Source of the DNA: Mogibacterium sp.
Lineage (GTDB): Bacteria > Bacillota > Clostridia > Peptostreptococcales > Anaerovoracaceae
DNA: 64,000 nucleotides
Reading direction: 5' to 3'
Assembly: GCA_017512145.1 (NCBI GenBank)
Contig: JAFWHB010000030.1
Coordinates: 1-64,000 of the forward strand
Shown here in pieces: positions 26,192-35,530 of this stretch. A model generated the notes under the pieces. The model did not search any database. It was not told where the DNA came from and was given only the letters and a program-made list of their open reading frames with translations. Both the position numbers and the translations under genes were made by a program. Numbering within the stretch: position 1 is the stretch's first letter; every line of letters starts with the position of its first letter.

Positions 26192-27112
26192 ATGGGTGAC
26201 AAGGAACTTGATCTGAAGCCTGCCAGAGCTGCAGATGATTATAGGATAGGTGTTTTATGCGTAATTGGCTGCCAGATCTTCTGGGGCTTCTGCCCTATAT
26301 ACTGGCAGGCGCTTGTGCCAATACCATCATGGATCATAATCCTCTACAGGATCGTGACCATGTTCGTATTCTCTTATGCTGCAGCAAGATTCAGATACAG
26401 CAGGGAAGACATATGGGGACCTCTCAGGGATAAGGCCATAAGACGCAAATACATCGGCGCAGGACTGGTCCTTACTATCAACTGGAGCATTTACATCTGG
26501 GCAATGACAACTGAGCGTGTCATCCAGACCTCGATAGGCTATTACATTCAGCCAATCGTTATCTGTGCGGTCGGAGTTCTGGTCTTCAAGGAGAAGCTCA
26601 CAAGATACAACCTTACAGCAATGATCCTGGCCCTGACTGCTATCATAGTGATTCTTCTTCACTACAGACAGATACCGGGCGTAGCACTCAGCCTAGCACT
26701 TTCATGGGCTCTGTATTCTACAATCAAGAAGACTGCCAGGCAGCCTGTGCTCGTTGCTCTTGTATATGAGACCATGGTGTATGCAGTTTTCGCATTCATA
26801 GCGATAATCTTCATCGAGACCAGGGGGATCGGGGCCATCAGCATGGGAATCCCCGGTAAGTACGCTCTTATGTATCTGAGCGGACTTATAACTCTGATCC
26901 CGGTAGCGCTCTTCAGCTCAGCAGCAAAGAAGGTTCCGCTGCTGGTACTTGGACTTGCTCAGTATTTAAGTCCTACGATCACATTACTGCTCGGAATATT
27001 CCTGTTCAAAGAGCCGATAGACATGACTCAGATAATCGCTTTCGTTATAATATGGACGGGCCTTGTAATATTCACACTTGGAGAATTCAGAGCAGCCAAG
27101 AAGGGAGTTTAA
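26192..27112 (+). CDS. rarD: RarD-type EamA transporter
   Basis: A 306-residue membrane protein with about ten TM helices in two EamA repeats. The RarD family is recognised from the N-terminal IGCQIFWGFCPIYWQAL and LTINWSIYIWAMTTERVIQTSIGYYIQPI segments. RarD proteins are predicted drug/metabolite exporters; the E. coli name comes from a chloramphenicol-sensitivity annotation, and true substrates are unclear. GGGGGAG precedes ATG 26192. Its stop overlaps the MATE start (TAATG). Confidence 0.9.
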   Translation: MGDKELDLKPARAADDYRIGVLCVIGCQIFWGFCPIYWQALVPIPSWIIILYRIVTMFVFSYAAARFRYSREDIWGPLRDKAIRRKYIGAGLVLTINWSIYIWAMTTERVIQTSIGYYIQPIVICAVGVLVFKEKLTRYNLTAMILALTAIIVILLHYRQIPGVALSLALSWALYSTIKKTARQPVLVALVYETMVYAVFAFIAIIFIETRGIGAISMGIPGKYALMYLSGLITLIPVALFSSAAKKVPLLVLGLAQYLSPTITLLLGIFLFKEPIDMTQIIAFVIIWTGLVIFTLGEFRAAKKGV

Positions 27113-28500
27113 TGAAATCCGCAGACAGACCGTCAATTACAACTAAACACAGAGACACGGACCTGACCAGGGGCTCTATCCTTGATAAGGTCCTTTTGTT
27201 TGCTATTCCTCTGGCGCTGACAAGCATGCTGCAGCAGCTCTTCAATGCTGCGGATGTCGCTGTATTGGGCAAATTCGCATCGGCGAATGCCATGGCAGCG
27301 GTAGGAAGCAACGCGCCTGTTGTTTCGCTTCTCGTAAATTCATTCGTCGGACTCTCGATAGGTGCGAATGTAGTCATCGCGAGGAACATCGGCGCAAAGC
27401 ATCCGGAAAGAGCATCGAAGGCTGTTCATACAGCCATGGCCCTGGCTCTTATTTGCGGTGTTGTCGTTGCAGTGCTTGGCAATCTTGTCGCAAGACCTAT
27501 AATCACGCTTCTCGGAGTTCCGGAGGAGGTCTTCGGCTATTCGCTTAAGTATCTCAGGATATATTTCACTGGCATGCCTTTCATCATGCTCTACAACTTC
27601 GAGGCATCCATATTCAGGAGCAACGGCAATACCAAGACACCTCTAATATGTCTTACTGTCGGCGGCGTTCTGAATGTCGCTGCTAATCTGTTCTTCGTTC
27701 TTGTGATGGGAATGGATGTAGAGGGCGTAGCAATCGCGACTGTTCTTGCGAATGCTGTAAGCTCGATGCTGCTTCTCTATTATCTCAGAAGGGAAGAGAG
27801 CGTAATAAGAGTTGAATTAAGGAACATCAGGATCCATCGTCCAGCTCTTGTAAATATAGTCAGGATCGGAGTCCCGTCTGCTCTTCAGAGCATGGTTTTC
27901 TCGATATCAAATCTCTGCGTCCAGTCAGCTGTAAACAGCCTCGGACCTGATGTAATGGCGGCATCTTCTGCGGCCTTCAATGTCGAGATCTTCGTCTTCT
28001 TCATAATCAACGCTTTCACTCAGACCTGCGTTACCTTCGTCGGACAGAACTACGGCGCCAAGGAATACGCAAGATGCAGGCTGATCGTCAGGAGGATACT
28101 GATGGCAAGCTGGTGCGTCACCATGGTCGCGAGCATCACGATAATCCTCACGCAGAGAATGCTCCTCGGACTGTTCACTGATGATCCTGCGATCATCGAG
28201 CTCGGAACCGTAAGAGTCAGCGTGCTTATGTACTCGGAGACACTGAACGTATTCATGGACAATCTCTCCGGAGCTCTCAGAGGACTCGGCAAATCTCTGA
28301 TCCCTGCCATAGTCACCTTCATCGGCGTATGCGGGACGAGAATAACATGGGTGTTCACGGGATTCAGGATCTACCATTCATGGCTCTCGCTGATGCTGGT
28401 ATTCCCTGTAAGCTGGGGAATATCCGCTGCAATCATCATAATAATGTATATAAAAACGAGGAACAAACTGCTCCCCGTTAATGATCAGGACCCGGCTTAA
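27112..28500 (+). CDS. MATE family efflux transporter
   Basis: A 462-residue, 12-TM transporter of the multidrug and toxin extrusion family, which uses Na+ or H+ gradients to export cationic compounds. Family segments are the opening IPLALTSMLQQLFNAADVAVLGKF and its second-half counterpart VPSALQSMVFSISNLCVQ. ATG 27112 is chosen because GGGAG precedes it and it overlaps the RarD stop in TAATG; a longer frame opens upstream inside rarD. The coupling suggests both exporters are made together. Confidence 0.93.
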   Translation: MKSADRPSITTKHRDTDLTRGSILDKVLLFAIPLALTSMLQQLFNAADVAVLGKFASANAMAAVGSNAPVVSLLVNSFVGLSIGANVVIARNIGAKHPERASKAVHTAMALALICGVVVAVLGNLVARPIITLLGVPEEVFGYSLKYLRIYFTGMPFIMLYNFEASIFRSNGNTKTPLICLTVGGVLNVAANLFFVLVMGMDVEGVAIATVLANAVSSMLLLYYLRREESVIRVELRNIRIHRPALVNIVRIGVPSALQSMVFSISNLCVQSAVNSLGPDVMAASSAAFNVEIFVFFIINAFTQTCVTFVGQNYGAKEYARCRLIVRRILMASWCVTMVASITIILTQRMLLGLFTDDPAIIELGTVRVSVLMYSETLNVFMDNLSGALRGLGKSLIPAIVTFIGVCGTRITWVFTGFRIYHSWLSLMLVFPVSWGISAAIIIIMYIKTRNKLLPVNDQDPA

Positions 28501-28518
28501 CAGCTGGGTTCTTTTATT
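28488..28518 (+). terminator. Terminator overlapping the MATE stop codon
   Basis: A 10-bp stem with two G-U pairs (28488-28497/28502-28511) has a TAAC loop containing the stop codon and a TTTTATT tail. The minus-strand aldolase gene ends at 28514. Confidence 0.75.
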
Positions 28519-29707
28519 CTTCTTCTATTCTTGCGGCAAATCCCAGCAGGTTGCGGGCGTGTATCTCGACTGCCTCGGCAATTGCCAGTACTACATCAGG
28601 AGAAGGTCCTGTGAAAATGCCTCCGTGGTTAGGAATGATGGCGGCATGAGTGCTGTGCATGGTCTCTGTGACAGCATTGATGAGTTCCAGTGTGAAGGAC
28701 TTGGCAGGCCTGGTCACAAGAATATCTCCGATCAGCTGATGCATCGAAGGATCTGTAAGAGCAAAGCCGGCATGGCATGCTGCGAACACTGACAGGGCGT
28801 TCGAGTGAGTATGGATCACAGAGCCTATGTCAGGGAACTCTCTGTACAGCGCTGCATGAAGAGGAGCCGTTCCGCTCGGTGTGCGCTGATCGCCATAGAT
28901 CAGAGTATTGATATCTACTCTTACTATATCCTCAGGCTTGATATCGAAGTAATCCATCGAAGATGGTGTGATCAGCATCTCATGATCGTTAAGCCTTACG
29001 GACAGGTTGCCCCATGAGCCATAGGCAAGGTCCTTATCTACAAGGGCTCTGCCGCAGTCTATGAGCTGGCTCCTGAGAGCGAATTCGGCCTCGTCGAATC
29101 CCATGTAAGCAACTTCCTTGGACTCATTCCTGTTGACATAGTCCGAAATGAATTCGCTCCTGCATTCTTCAGCGATCTTAGCCGGAATAGGGATGGTCCC
29201 GCCGAGGACCTCGCCGTGAGTTTCAGCCTCGCAGGCCTTCTCAATGATCTGGATGCCGGCAACAGCCTTCCTTGGGTTGGAAGCAGCTGCAAGGGCACCG
29301 AGTCCGCGGATAAGGCAGACACTGGTCTCCTTGAGTACTGGAACGATGCTTGCTGCGGATGCATCAGGTATTATCCTGAGGTGACTTCCTGTCAGATGCG
29401 CGAGATCTTCAAGTGTGACTTCAAGATCAGACGCTCTGTCTGAAACAGTTGCTGTATCCTGCGAGCAGCCGACTATGAGCGCATTGATGTTAGAGCAGCT
29501 GCGGAATATCTCTCCGAGCTCACCTGAATTGATATCGCATACAATAAGACTGCTCTCGGTTATAGTTGAGAGCTGAGCGTTGGCTCCTGTCATGATATAT
29601 GAATCGGCATCAAGCCTCAGAGCGGCCTGGCCGAACATTTTCTTGAATCTTCCGTGGAATCCGCCAAGTGCGGTGAGCAGCAGATCGCTGCCTTGTTCGT
29701 ATGTCAT
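28514..29707 (-). CDS. Two-domain class II aldolase/adducin-like protein
   Basis: The 397-residue protein is a tandem of two class II aldolase-like domains. The C-terminal one (about 205-397) keeps zinc-site His residues: HTH at 299-301 and NHGG at 360-363. The Glu that precedes the PLH motif in fuculose-phosphate aldolase (Glu73 there) appears as Thr280 (SGTAPLH). The N-terminal domain (about 15-165) matches in order (DADSYIMTGANAQL, LIRGLGALAAASNP) but has lost the HTH pair. It may be a variant aldolase, decarboxylase or regulatory protein. A GGGGGAT ribosome site lies before the ATG. Confidence 0.8.
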   Translation of the reverse strand: MTYEQGSDLLLTALGGFHGRFKKMFGQAALRLDADSYIMTGANAQLSTITESSLIVCDINSGELGEIFRSCSNINALIVGCSQDTATVSDRASDLEVTLEDLAHLTGSHLRIIPDASAASIVPVLKETSVCLIRGLGALAAASNPRKAVAGIQIIEKACEAETHGEVLGGTIPIPAKIAEECRSEFISDYVNRNESKEVAYMGFDEAEFALRSQLIDCGRALVDKDLAYGSWGNLSVRLNDHEMLITPSSMDYFDIKPEDIVRVDINTLIYGDQRTPSGTAPLHAALYREFPDIGSVIHTHSNALSVFAACHAGFALTDPSMHQLIGDILVTRPAKSFTLELINAVTETMHSTHAAIIPNHGGIFTGPSPDVVLAIAEAVEIHARNLLGFAARIEEE

Positions 29708-29736
29708 AAAATCCCCCGATTTATCTCCAAATTAGA

Positions 29737-29770
29737 AGCGAAGCTGTATAGAAAGGTATATAGCTTCGCT
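29737..29770 (-). promoter_or_regulatory. Long hairpin in the leader of the aldolase-like gene
   Basis: 14-base arms at 29737-29750 and 29757-29770 (one G-U pair) close a six-base loop, 30 bp upstream of the minus-strand start codon. It would fold in the 5' leader. No T-tract follows on either strand. Confidence 0.5.
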
Positions 29771-29865
29771 GTAACTGAATTGTAACACTTTTTATCATAC
29801 GATTTGTGAATGATTTGCAAAGGTGAATAAATATTGAGGAAATATTATCACTTTGTTCAATTGGG

Positions 29866-29894
29866 TTGACAATCAGACAAATGCATAATAGAAT
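29866..29894 (+). promoter_or_regulatory. SigA-type promoter of the lysine operon
   Basis: TTGACA (29866-29871), 17 bp, TAGAAT (29889-29894). It lies directly ahead of the riboswitch. Confidence 0.8.
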
Positions 29895-29905
29895 TCTCCA
29901 TAATT

Positions 29906-30068
29906 GAGATAGAGGATGCGTCCAGTCATCAGTAACTGTTCATTACCGCAGTGCAGTGCGTGAACATCGAAAGGGGCTGACGCCGAAGTGAGGAAGGGCT
30001 GCACTCTGACTGATCTGGGCGGACGGAATAAGATCCGGACGACTGTCGCGAGTACGCGGAGCGCTATC
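29906..30068 (+). ncRNA. Lysine riboswitch (L box) aptamer
   Basis: The leader matches the L-box core: GAGATAGAGG at the 5' side, CATCAGTAACTG, GAAAGGGG followed by GACGCCGAAGTG, then CTGGGCGG, and a 3' CGCTATC that pairs with GATAG to close P1. It stands between a promoter and a terminator ahead of dapA, the first gene of a lysine/diaminopimelate operon, which is the expected place. Lysine binding should favour termination. Confidence 0.93.
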
Positions 30069-30101
30069 CTGAAACAGATCATTTTATTGTTGTTCTTTCA
30101 G

Positions 30102-30128
30102 GCAGTCGTGCGTACCGGCTGCTTTTTT
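30102..30128 (+). terminator. Riboswitch-controlled terminator
   Basis: GCAGTCG (30102-30108) pairs with CGGCTGC (30116-30122), followed by six T. It lies 32 bp before dapA. Confidence 0.85.
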
Positions 30129-30160
30129 CATTACACAGGTCATTTGAGGAGGTACGATCA

Positions 30161-31051
30161 ATGGCAAAGACTAGAACTATATTTGAAGGCGTCGCAACCG
30201 CGCTGATCACACCAATGACAGAGAATGGTGTCAATTATGAACAGTTCGGAAGACTGATCGACTGGCAGATCGATTCCGGTATCGATGCTCTCGTCATCGC
30301 CGGAACTACAGGCGAAGGCTCAACTCTGACAGACGAGGAGCACAAGAACTGCATCACTTTCGCTGTAGATAGAGTAAACCATCGCGTTCCGGTCATCGCA
30401 GGAACAGGCAGCAACCACACAGAGTACGGCAAGCAGCTCACCAAGTTTGCCAGCGATGCGGGTGCTGACGCATGCCTTATCGTAACTTCATACTACAACA
30501 AGGCAACACAGAAGGGCCTTGTCAAGCTGTTCTCTGAGTACGCAAGTGTCAGCGATGTTCCTATCATCGCATATAATGTTCCATCAAGAACAGGCCTCAA
30601 CATCGAGCCTTCGACTTATCAGGAACTCGCCAAGATCGACAAGGTAGCAGCTATCAAAGAGGCTAATTCCAACATCTCCAAGATCGTTGACACCTTCGCA
30701 AGAGTAGGCGACAAGATGGATATCTATTCAGGCAACGATGATCAGATCGTTCCGTTCCTCTCAATGGGCAGCAAGGGCGTCATCTCAGTTCTTTCGAACG
30801 TAATTCCTGCAGAGACAAGAGAGATCTGCACCAAGTTCTGGAATGGAGATATTGCAGGCGCAGCAGCACTCCAGTGCAAGTACAACGAGCTCGTTTCGGC
30901 TCTCTTCTGCGAGGTCAACCCGATCCCTGTAAAGGAAGCTCTGACAATGATGGGTTACTGCGATCCGATCATCAGATCACCGCTCTACCGCATGGAGCCT
31001 GAGAACCTTGCAAGACTGACCAAGGCTATGAAGAATCTTGATATCATCTAA
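30161..31051 (+). CDS. dapA: 4-hydroxy-tetrahydrodipicolinate synthase
   Basis: DapA condenses pyruvate with aspartate semialdehyde, the first step specific to lysine and diaminopimelate. The 296-residue TIM-barrel protein shows GTTGEGSTL near 48, the Tyr segment SYYNKATQKG near 110, and the Schiff-base Lys in AAIKEANSN near 166. TTGAGGAGG lies before the ATG. First gene of dapA-dapB-ddh-lysA, under the lysine riboswitch. Confidence 0.97.
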   Translation: MAKTRTIFEGVATALITPMTENGVNYEQFGRLIDWQIDSGIDALVIAGTTGEGSTLTDEEHKNCITFAVDRVNHRVPVIAGTGSNHTEYGKQLTKFASDAGADACLIVTSYYNKATQKGLVKLFSEYASVSDVPIIAYNVPSRTGLNIEPSTYQELAKIDKVAAIKEANSNISKIVDTFARVGDKMDIYSGNDDQIVPFLSMGSKGVISVLSNVIPAETREICTKFWNGDIAGAAALQCKYNELVSALFCEVNPIPVKEALTMMGYCDPIIRSPLYRMEPENLARLTKAMKNLDII

Positions 31052-31073
31052 GCCGGATGGGAGGACGATGAGA

Positions 31074-31805
31074 ATGGATATTATTGTTACTGGAATAGAT
31101 GGTGCAATGGGCCAGCTCCTCGCTAAGGCCATCGCTTCGCAGGATGACATGCAGGTCATCGCAGGCGTTACTCCGACAGGAGCAGACGGAGCTTATCTCA
31201 AGCCTTCGGATTATACAGGTCCTGCGGATATGGTGATAGATTTCTCTCATCACCTGGGGACTAAGCCGCTTATGGACTACTGCGTTGAGCGTTCTCTTCC
31301 GGTCGTTGTCTGCACCACAGGCCAGACCGACGAAGAGATGGAATACATCGCCGAGGCAGCTAAGAGCATTCCTGTATTCAAGTCCGGCAACATGTCGGTA
31401 GGCGTAGCTATCGTGGCCAAAGTCGCCAAGGAGATCGCTGCGAAGTTCGGTGACTGCGATATTGAGATCGTAGAGACCCACCACAACAGGAAGGTAGATG
31501 CGCCGAGCGGAACTGCTCTGATGCTCGCTGATGCTGTAAGAGAGGCAAGACCTGAGCTCCACTATAACCTTGGAAGATCAGGTGACTGTAAGCGCCAGCC
31601 TGATGAGATCGGCATCAACTCTGTAAGAATGGGCAACATAGTCGGAATCCACGAGGTCATGTTCGGAACGAACACCCAGACTATCAGCATCAAGCATCAG
31701 GCTCATGACAGAGCTCTCTTCGCAGACGGCGCGGTTGCTGCAGCGAGATTCCTCGCGGGCAAACCGGCAGGATTATACAACATGGACGACCTGCTTGCGG
31801 ACTAG
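31074..31805 (+). CDS. dapB: 4-hydroxy-tetrahydrodipicolinate reductase
   Basis: DapB reduces the DapA product with NAD(P)H. The protein is 243 residues if started at ATG 31074, which has GGAGG at nine bases; ATG 31068 is possible but too close to the ribosome site. The Rossmann motif is GIDGAMGQ, slightly unlike the usual GxxGRMG. The catalytic segment ETHHNRKVDAPSGTAL and the C-terminal HQAHDRALFADGAV are typical. It lies 22 bp after dapA. Confidence 0.95.
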   Translation: MDIIVTGIDGAMGQLLAKAIASQDDMQVIAGVTPTGADGAYLKPSDYTGPADMVIDFSHHLGTKPLMDYCVERSLPVVVCTTGQTDEEMEYIAEAAKSIPVFKSGNMSVGVAIVAKVAKEIAAKFGDCDIEIVETHHNRKVDAPSGTALMLADAVREARPELHYNLGRSGDCKRQPDEIGINSVRMGNIVGIHEVMFGTNTQTISIKHQAHDRALFADGAVAAARFLAGKPAGLYNMDDLLAD

Positions 31806-31842
31806 GGCAGGTACTTAACGATAAAAAGGAGGTAAAGGGAAA

Positions 31843-32820
31843 ATGAGAATCGGTATCGTTGGTTACGGAAACATTGGAAGAGGCGTTGAGGCAGCAGTTA
31901 CTCAGGCTGCAGACATGGAGCTTGTAGCTGTTTTCACCAGAAGAGATCCTGCCAGCATCACTACAGCAAGCGGTGCTCCTGTGATCGCTTATGATGAGAT
32001 CGTTTCAATGAAGTCAGATATCGATGTGCTGATAATCTGCGGCGGCAGTGCTACGGATCTTCCGTGGATGACACCTGAGCTTGCAGCTAACTTCAATGTC
32101 ATCGACAGCTTTGACAACCATGCTAACATCCCGCAGCACTTTGCAAATGTCAACACAGCTGCGTTCAAGTCAGGCAAGGTCGGCATCATTTCATGTGGCT
32201 GGGACCCTGGATACTTCTCACTTGCAAGAATCCTCGCTGATTCAGCACTTCCTGACGGAGACAGCTATACATTCTGGGGACGCGGCGTCAGCCAGGGCCA
32301 CTCCGATGCGATCAGACGAATCGAGGGAGTAAAGGACGCAAGACAGTACACAGTTCCTATCGAGGCTGCTGTTGAGAAGGTAAGAAATAACGAGCATCCT
32401 GAATTCACTGCTCGCGACATGCACCTCCGTGAGTGCTGGGTAGTTGCAGAAGACGGAGCTGACAAGGCTGCGATCGAAGAGGCTATCAAGACTATGCCTA
32501 ACTACTTCGAGCCATATGACACAACAGTAGAATTCATCAGCCAGGAAGAGCTGGGTGAGAAGCACGGCGGACTTCCGCACGGGGGAAGTGTTATCAGGAG
32601 CGGACGCACCGGCAACAACTATGAATTCAACAACACAGTAGAATTCACTCTGAATCTTGATTCAAATCCATACTTCACAGGCAGCATTCTTGCTTGCGCT
32701 GCAAGAGCGGCATTCAGAATGTATGAAGAGGGACAGTGCGGTGCCAAGACACTCTTCGATGTACCGCCGGCATACCTTTCACATCACAGCAGAGAAGAGC
32801 TTCTTGCTCACATGCTGTAA
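31843..32820 (+). CDS. ddh: meso-Diaminopimelate D-dehydrogenase
   Basis: Ddh makes meso-diaminopimelate in one NADPH-dependent step from tetrahydrodipicolinate and ammonia, bypassing the acyl pathways. The 325-residue length and the motifs VGYGNIGRGVE (nucleotide binding), SFDNHANIP, CGWDPGYFSLAR and WGRGVSQGHSDAIRRI identify it. AAAGGAGG precedes ATG 31843. With dapA, dapB and lysA it completes a four-step route from aspartate semialdehyde to lysine, so no succinyl- or acetyl-pathway genes are needed here. Confidence 0.96.
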   Translation: MRIGIVGYGNIGRGVEAAVTQAADMELVAVFTRRDPASITTASGAPVIAYDEIVSMKSDIDVLIICGGSATDLPWMTPELAANFNVIDSFDNHANIPQHFANVNTAAFKSGKVGIISCGWDPGYFSLARILADSALPDGDSYTFWGRGVSQGHSDAIRRIEGVKDARQYTVPIEAAVEKVRNNEHPEFTARDMHLRECWVVAEDGADKAAIEEAIKTMPNYFEPYDTTVEFISQEELGEKHGGLPHGGSVIRSGRTGNNYEFNNTVEFTLNLDSNPYFTGSILACAARAAFRMYEEGQCGAKTLFDVPPAYLSHHSREELLAHML

Positions 32821-32838
32821 GCACTGAGGTAAACAATC

Positions 32839-34134
32839 ATGCTATATAACAATCTTTCTGTAAATGAATCAGGCCATCTGACCATAGGTGGACTCGACGC
32901 GACAGAGCTTGCGGCCACATACGGTACTCCTCTGTATGTTCTTGATGAGGATGTCGTAAGGTCCAACTGCAGGACATACGTAGGTGCCATGCACGAGCAC
33001 TTCGGAAGTGACGCGGCACCTCTGTATGCAAGCAAAGCTCTCTGCTTCAAGGGCATCTATCCTGTCGCTGAGTCTGAGGGTATGTGTGTCGACGTTGTTT
33101 CGCCGGGCGAGATCTATACTGCACTTGCGGCAGGTTTTCCTGCGGAGAAAATGTTCTTCCACGGCACCAACAAGACCGATGAAGACATCGAGTTCGGTGT
33201 CGCAAATGGCATCGGATACTTTGTCGTCGACAACATGAACGAGCTCGAGGTGCTTGACAGGGTAGCCGGAGAGCATGGGATCATCCAGCCGGTGCTGCTG
33301 AGACTTACTGTAGGCCTTGACCCTCACACTCTCGAGGCGATCAATACAGGAAGAGTTGACTCACAGTTCGGAGTGCCTATCGATACAGGCCAGGCTGATG
33401 GCTTTGTCAGGGCGGCTCTTGCATGCAGCAATATAAGAGTAGAGGGCTTCCACAGCCACGTCGGCTCGCAGATTTTCGAGAGCGAGTCCTTCTGCAGACA
33501 GGTCGAGATCCTCGCTGAGTATGCGGCTAAAATCAAGGCTGAGACAGGATTCGAGGCAGGGATATTCAATATAGGCGGAGGATTTGGCGTCAGATATACT
33601 GAGAAGGACCCACTCAGCGATATTCCTGAGAGGATAAGAGAGGTGTCGGAGCATCTCAAGGCCACATGTGCAAGGCTAGGCCTTAATGTTCCGAGGATCT
33701 TCATGGAGCCAGGACGCAGCATCGTTGCGGATGCCGGTGTAACGCTTTACACCACAGGCGGAACTAAGGAAGTCAAGGGCTACCGTAACTATGTGACAGT
33801 TGACGGCGGCATGACGGACAATCCGAGATACGCTCTGTACAAGTCTGAATATACAGTTCTCAATGCGAGCAGAATGAATGAGCCTGCTGATTATGAATGC
33901 ACTATAGCGGGCAGATGCTGCGAGAGCGGTGACAGGATAGCCGAGTATATCGGTATAGCAAGGCCTGAGAGAGGGGACACGATAGCAGTCCTTACAACTG
34001 GCGCTTACAACTACGCGATGGCTTCTAACTACAACAGAGTGCCAAGGCCTGCGATGGTAATGATCTCAGGCGGCGAGGCAAGACTTGTTGTCAGAAGAGA
34101 ATCCTTCGAAGACATGATGAAAAACGAGCTCTGA
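32839..34134 (+). CDS. lysA: Diaminopimelate decarboxylase
   Basis: LysA is a PLP enzyme that decarboxylates meso-diaminopimelate to lysine. The 431-residue protein has the PLP Lys in YASKALC near 58, HVGSQ near 208, the GGGFGVRY phosphate-binding segment near 247, EPGRSIV near 290, and the Cys-containing CCESGD near 355. GAGG precedes ATG 32839. It is the last gene of the operon. Confidence 0.97.
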   Translation: MLYNNLSVNESGHLTIGGLDATELAATYGTPLYVLDEDVVRSNCRTYVGAMHEHFGSDAAPLYASKALCFKGIYPVAESEGMCVDVVSPGEIYTALAAGFPAEKMFFHGTNKTDEDIEFGVANGIGYFVVDNMNELEVLDRVAGEHGIIQPVLLRLTVGLDPHTLEAINTGRVDSQFGVPIDTGQADGFVRAALACSNIRVEGFHSHVGSQIFESESFCRQVEILAEYAAKIKAETGFEAGIFNIGGGFGVRYTEKDPLSDIPERIREVSEHLKATCARLGLNVPRIFMEPGRSIVADAGVTLYTTGGTKEVKGYRNYVTVDGGMTDNPRYALYKSEYTVLNASRMNEPADYECTIAGRCCESGDRIAEYIGIARPERGDTIAVLTTGAYNYAMASNYNRVPRPAMVMISGGEARLVVRRESFEDMMKNEL

Positions 34135-34156
34135 TCGTAAGATCAGAGCTTTTTTC
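34127..34156 (+). terminator. Terminator overlapping the lysA stop codon
   Basis: A perfect 10-bp stem AGCTCTGATC/GATCAGAGCT (34127-34136/34141-34150) closes a GTAA tetraloop, followed by TTTTTC. The A-run on the left could also serve the convergent glycosyltransferase gene. Confidence 0.9.
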
Positions 34157-34157
34157 T

Positions 34158-35435
34158 CTAGTCGAGTATTCTTGATGCTACGCCGTCCCATGTTATGCGG
34201 CTTGTATCCGGTATCCCATCAGGCAGCTCGCCTGAATCTATTCTTATTATCAGGTCTCTCAGTGCCTCAGTGAGGTCTTCTGTGAGCTTGATCCTGCCGG
34301 CTTCTGTAGGTGTATCTATGGTCGCCATCTCAGGCATGTCTATGAATCTTACATTGTGCCCCGGCACATTCTCTTCTATCCATGGCCTTACGCCCGGAAG
34401 GTCCGTGCTGATAGGGATCATGCCTGCTGCCATAGCCTCGATGAGGACGAGCGGGAGTCCTTCGAAGTACGAAGGCAGTACGAATATGTCGCTGTACTTG
34501 AAGATATCTGCAAGTCTCAGCTGTGGCACCTGGCCGAGCCATCTTATATTAGACGGAAGGTTTTCAAGTTCCTTCATCACGCTCTCATCCTGGCATCCGC
34601 CTGCAAGCGACACCTCAAATGGCGGGAGGCCTGGTTCTTCCGCAAGATTCCTTAGAGCTGCGAGGAGCTCAGGCACGCCCTTTGGCCTGCTCATCTTGCC
34701 CGCATAGCAGATCATGACCGGAACGTCTCCGTCGATCAGAGCCTTCATGTCTTCTCTCGGATGACGCCTCTCCAGATTGAAGAGCTTGTCGTTGTATCCG
34801 CTGCCTATAACAGTGATCCTGTCCTCGCTGATACCGAATATTTCAGATATGCGTTCTTTCTGATCCTGATGCAGCGCGAAGATCTTATCGAGCTTACCGA
34901 TCTCGGGTCTTACGATCTCCCTGAGGTTGTCGCAGTTTATCATCTGTCTGAGGTCTGTTCCGTGAGAGATGCCTGCGATCCGGCGGTCAGGGAAATGCTT
35001 CCTGACTATCGCTGTCAGAAGGAAGAGATGATGGCAAATAATAAGATCCGGATCAAGATCATCGATCGCACGCGAGACCGCTTTTACGAAAGCATCCTCG
35101 AACGCAGAGATCATCTCAGGAGTAAGGTCTCTGTAGAGAGTTGACTCATACGGCATTATATCTGACATTCCGACCACAGGGAACGGAAGCGCATTGATAG
35201 CAGGACGCTTTGCCTTGCATGGCGCGGCAAGAAGCGATGCGGAAGATGATTTGCCTGAGAAGAATACAGGGTAGCATGCAACGCCTTCCGGGAAGTCCAC
35301 TTCGTCGTCCGGGAATATGCCGCAGACGACAGCCTGCTTACAGCCCATGCGGTCAAAGGAGCGTACGAGCTCTGTGAGGTATGTGCCGCTCCCGGTGGAG
35401 TGAGGCTTCTGCGCTGTTATACTGAGTATTTTCAT
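34158..35435 (-). CDS. Family 4 glycosyltransferase
   Basis: A 425-residue GT-B glycosyltransferase with two Rossmann domains. It opens MKILSITAQ followed by a GSGTYLTEL acceptor-side loop. Its C-terminal half has CYAGKMSRPKGVPELLAAL and the donor-binding FVLPSYFEGLPLVLIEAMAAGM, whose E-x7-E pair is typical of GT4. It probably adds a sugar to a cell-surface polymer or lipid; donor and acceptor are unknown. The start is at ATG 35435, with GGAGA nine bases upstream; the frame is open 41 codons further without family features. Convergent with lysA. Confidence 0.9.
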   Translation of the reverse strand: MKILSITAQKPHSTGSGTYLTELVRSFDRMGCKQAVVCGIFPDDEVDFPEGVACYPVFFSGKSSSASLLAAPCKAKRPAINALPFPVVGMSDIMPYESTLYRDLTPEMISAFEDAFVKAVSRAIDDLDPDLIICHHLFLLTAIVRKHFPDRRIAGISHGTDLRQMINCDNLREIVRPEIGKLDKIFALHQDQKERISEIFGISEDRITVIGSGYNDKLFNLERRHPREDMKALIDGDVPVMICYAGKMSRPKGVPELLAALRNLAEEPGLPPFEVSLAGGCQDESVMKELENLPSNIRWLGQVPQLRLADIFKYSDIFVLPSYFEGLPLVLIEAMAAGMIPISTDLPGVRPWIEENVPGHNVRFIDMPEMATIDTPTEAGRIKLTEDLTEALRDLIIRIDSGELPDGIPDTSRITWDGVASRILD

Positions 35436-35530
35436 GGTCAGTTTTCTCCGTATTCTTTCATTAATTACTTTATGATTATACATTAGATTACTATAGAAAG
35501 AAAATTCACAAAAAAACCATCTCACATAAG

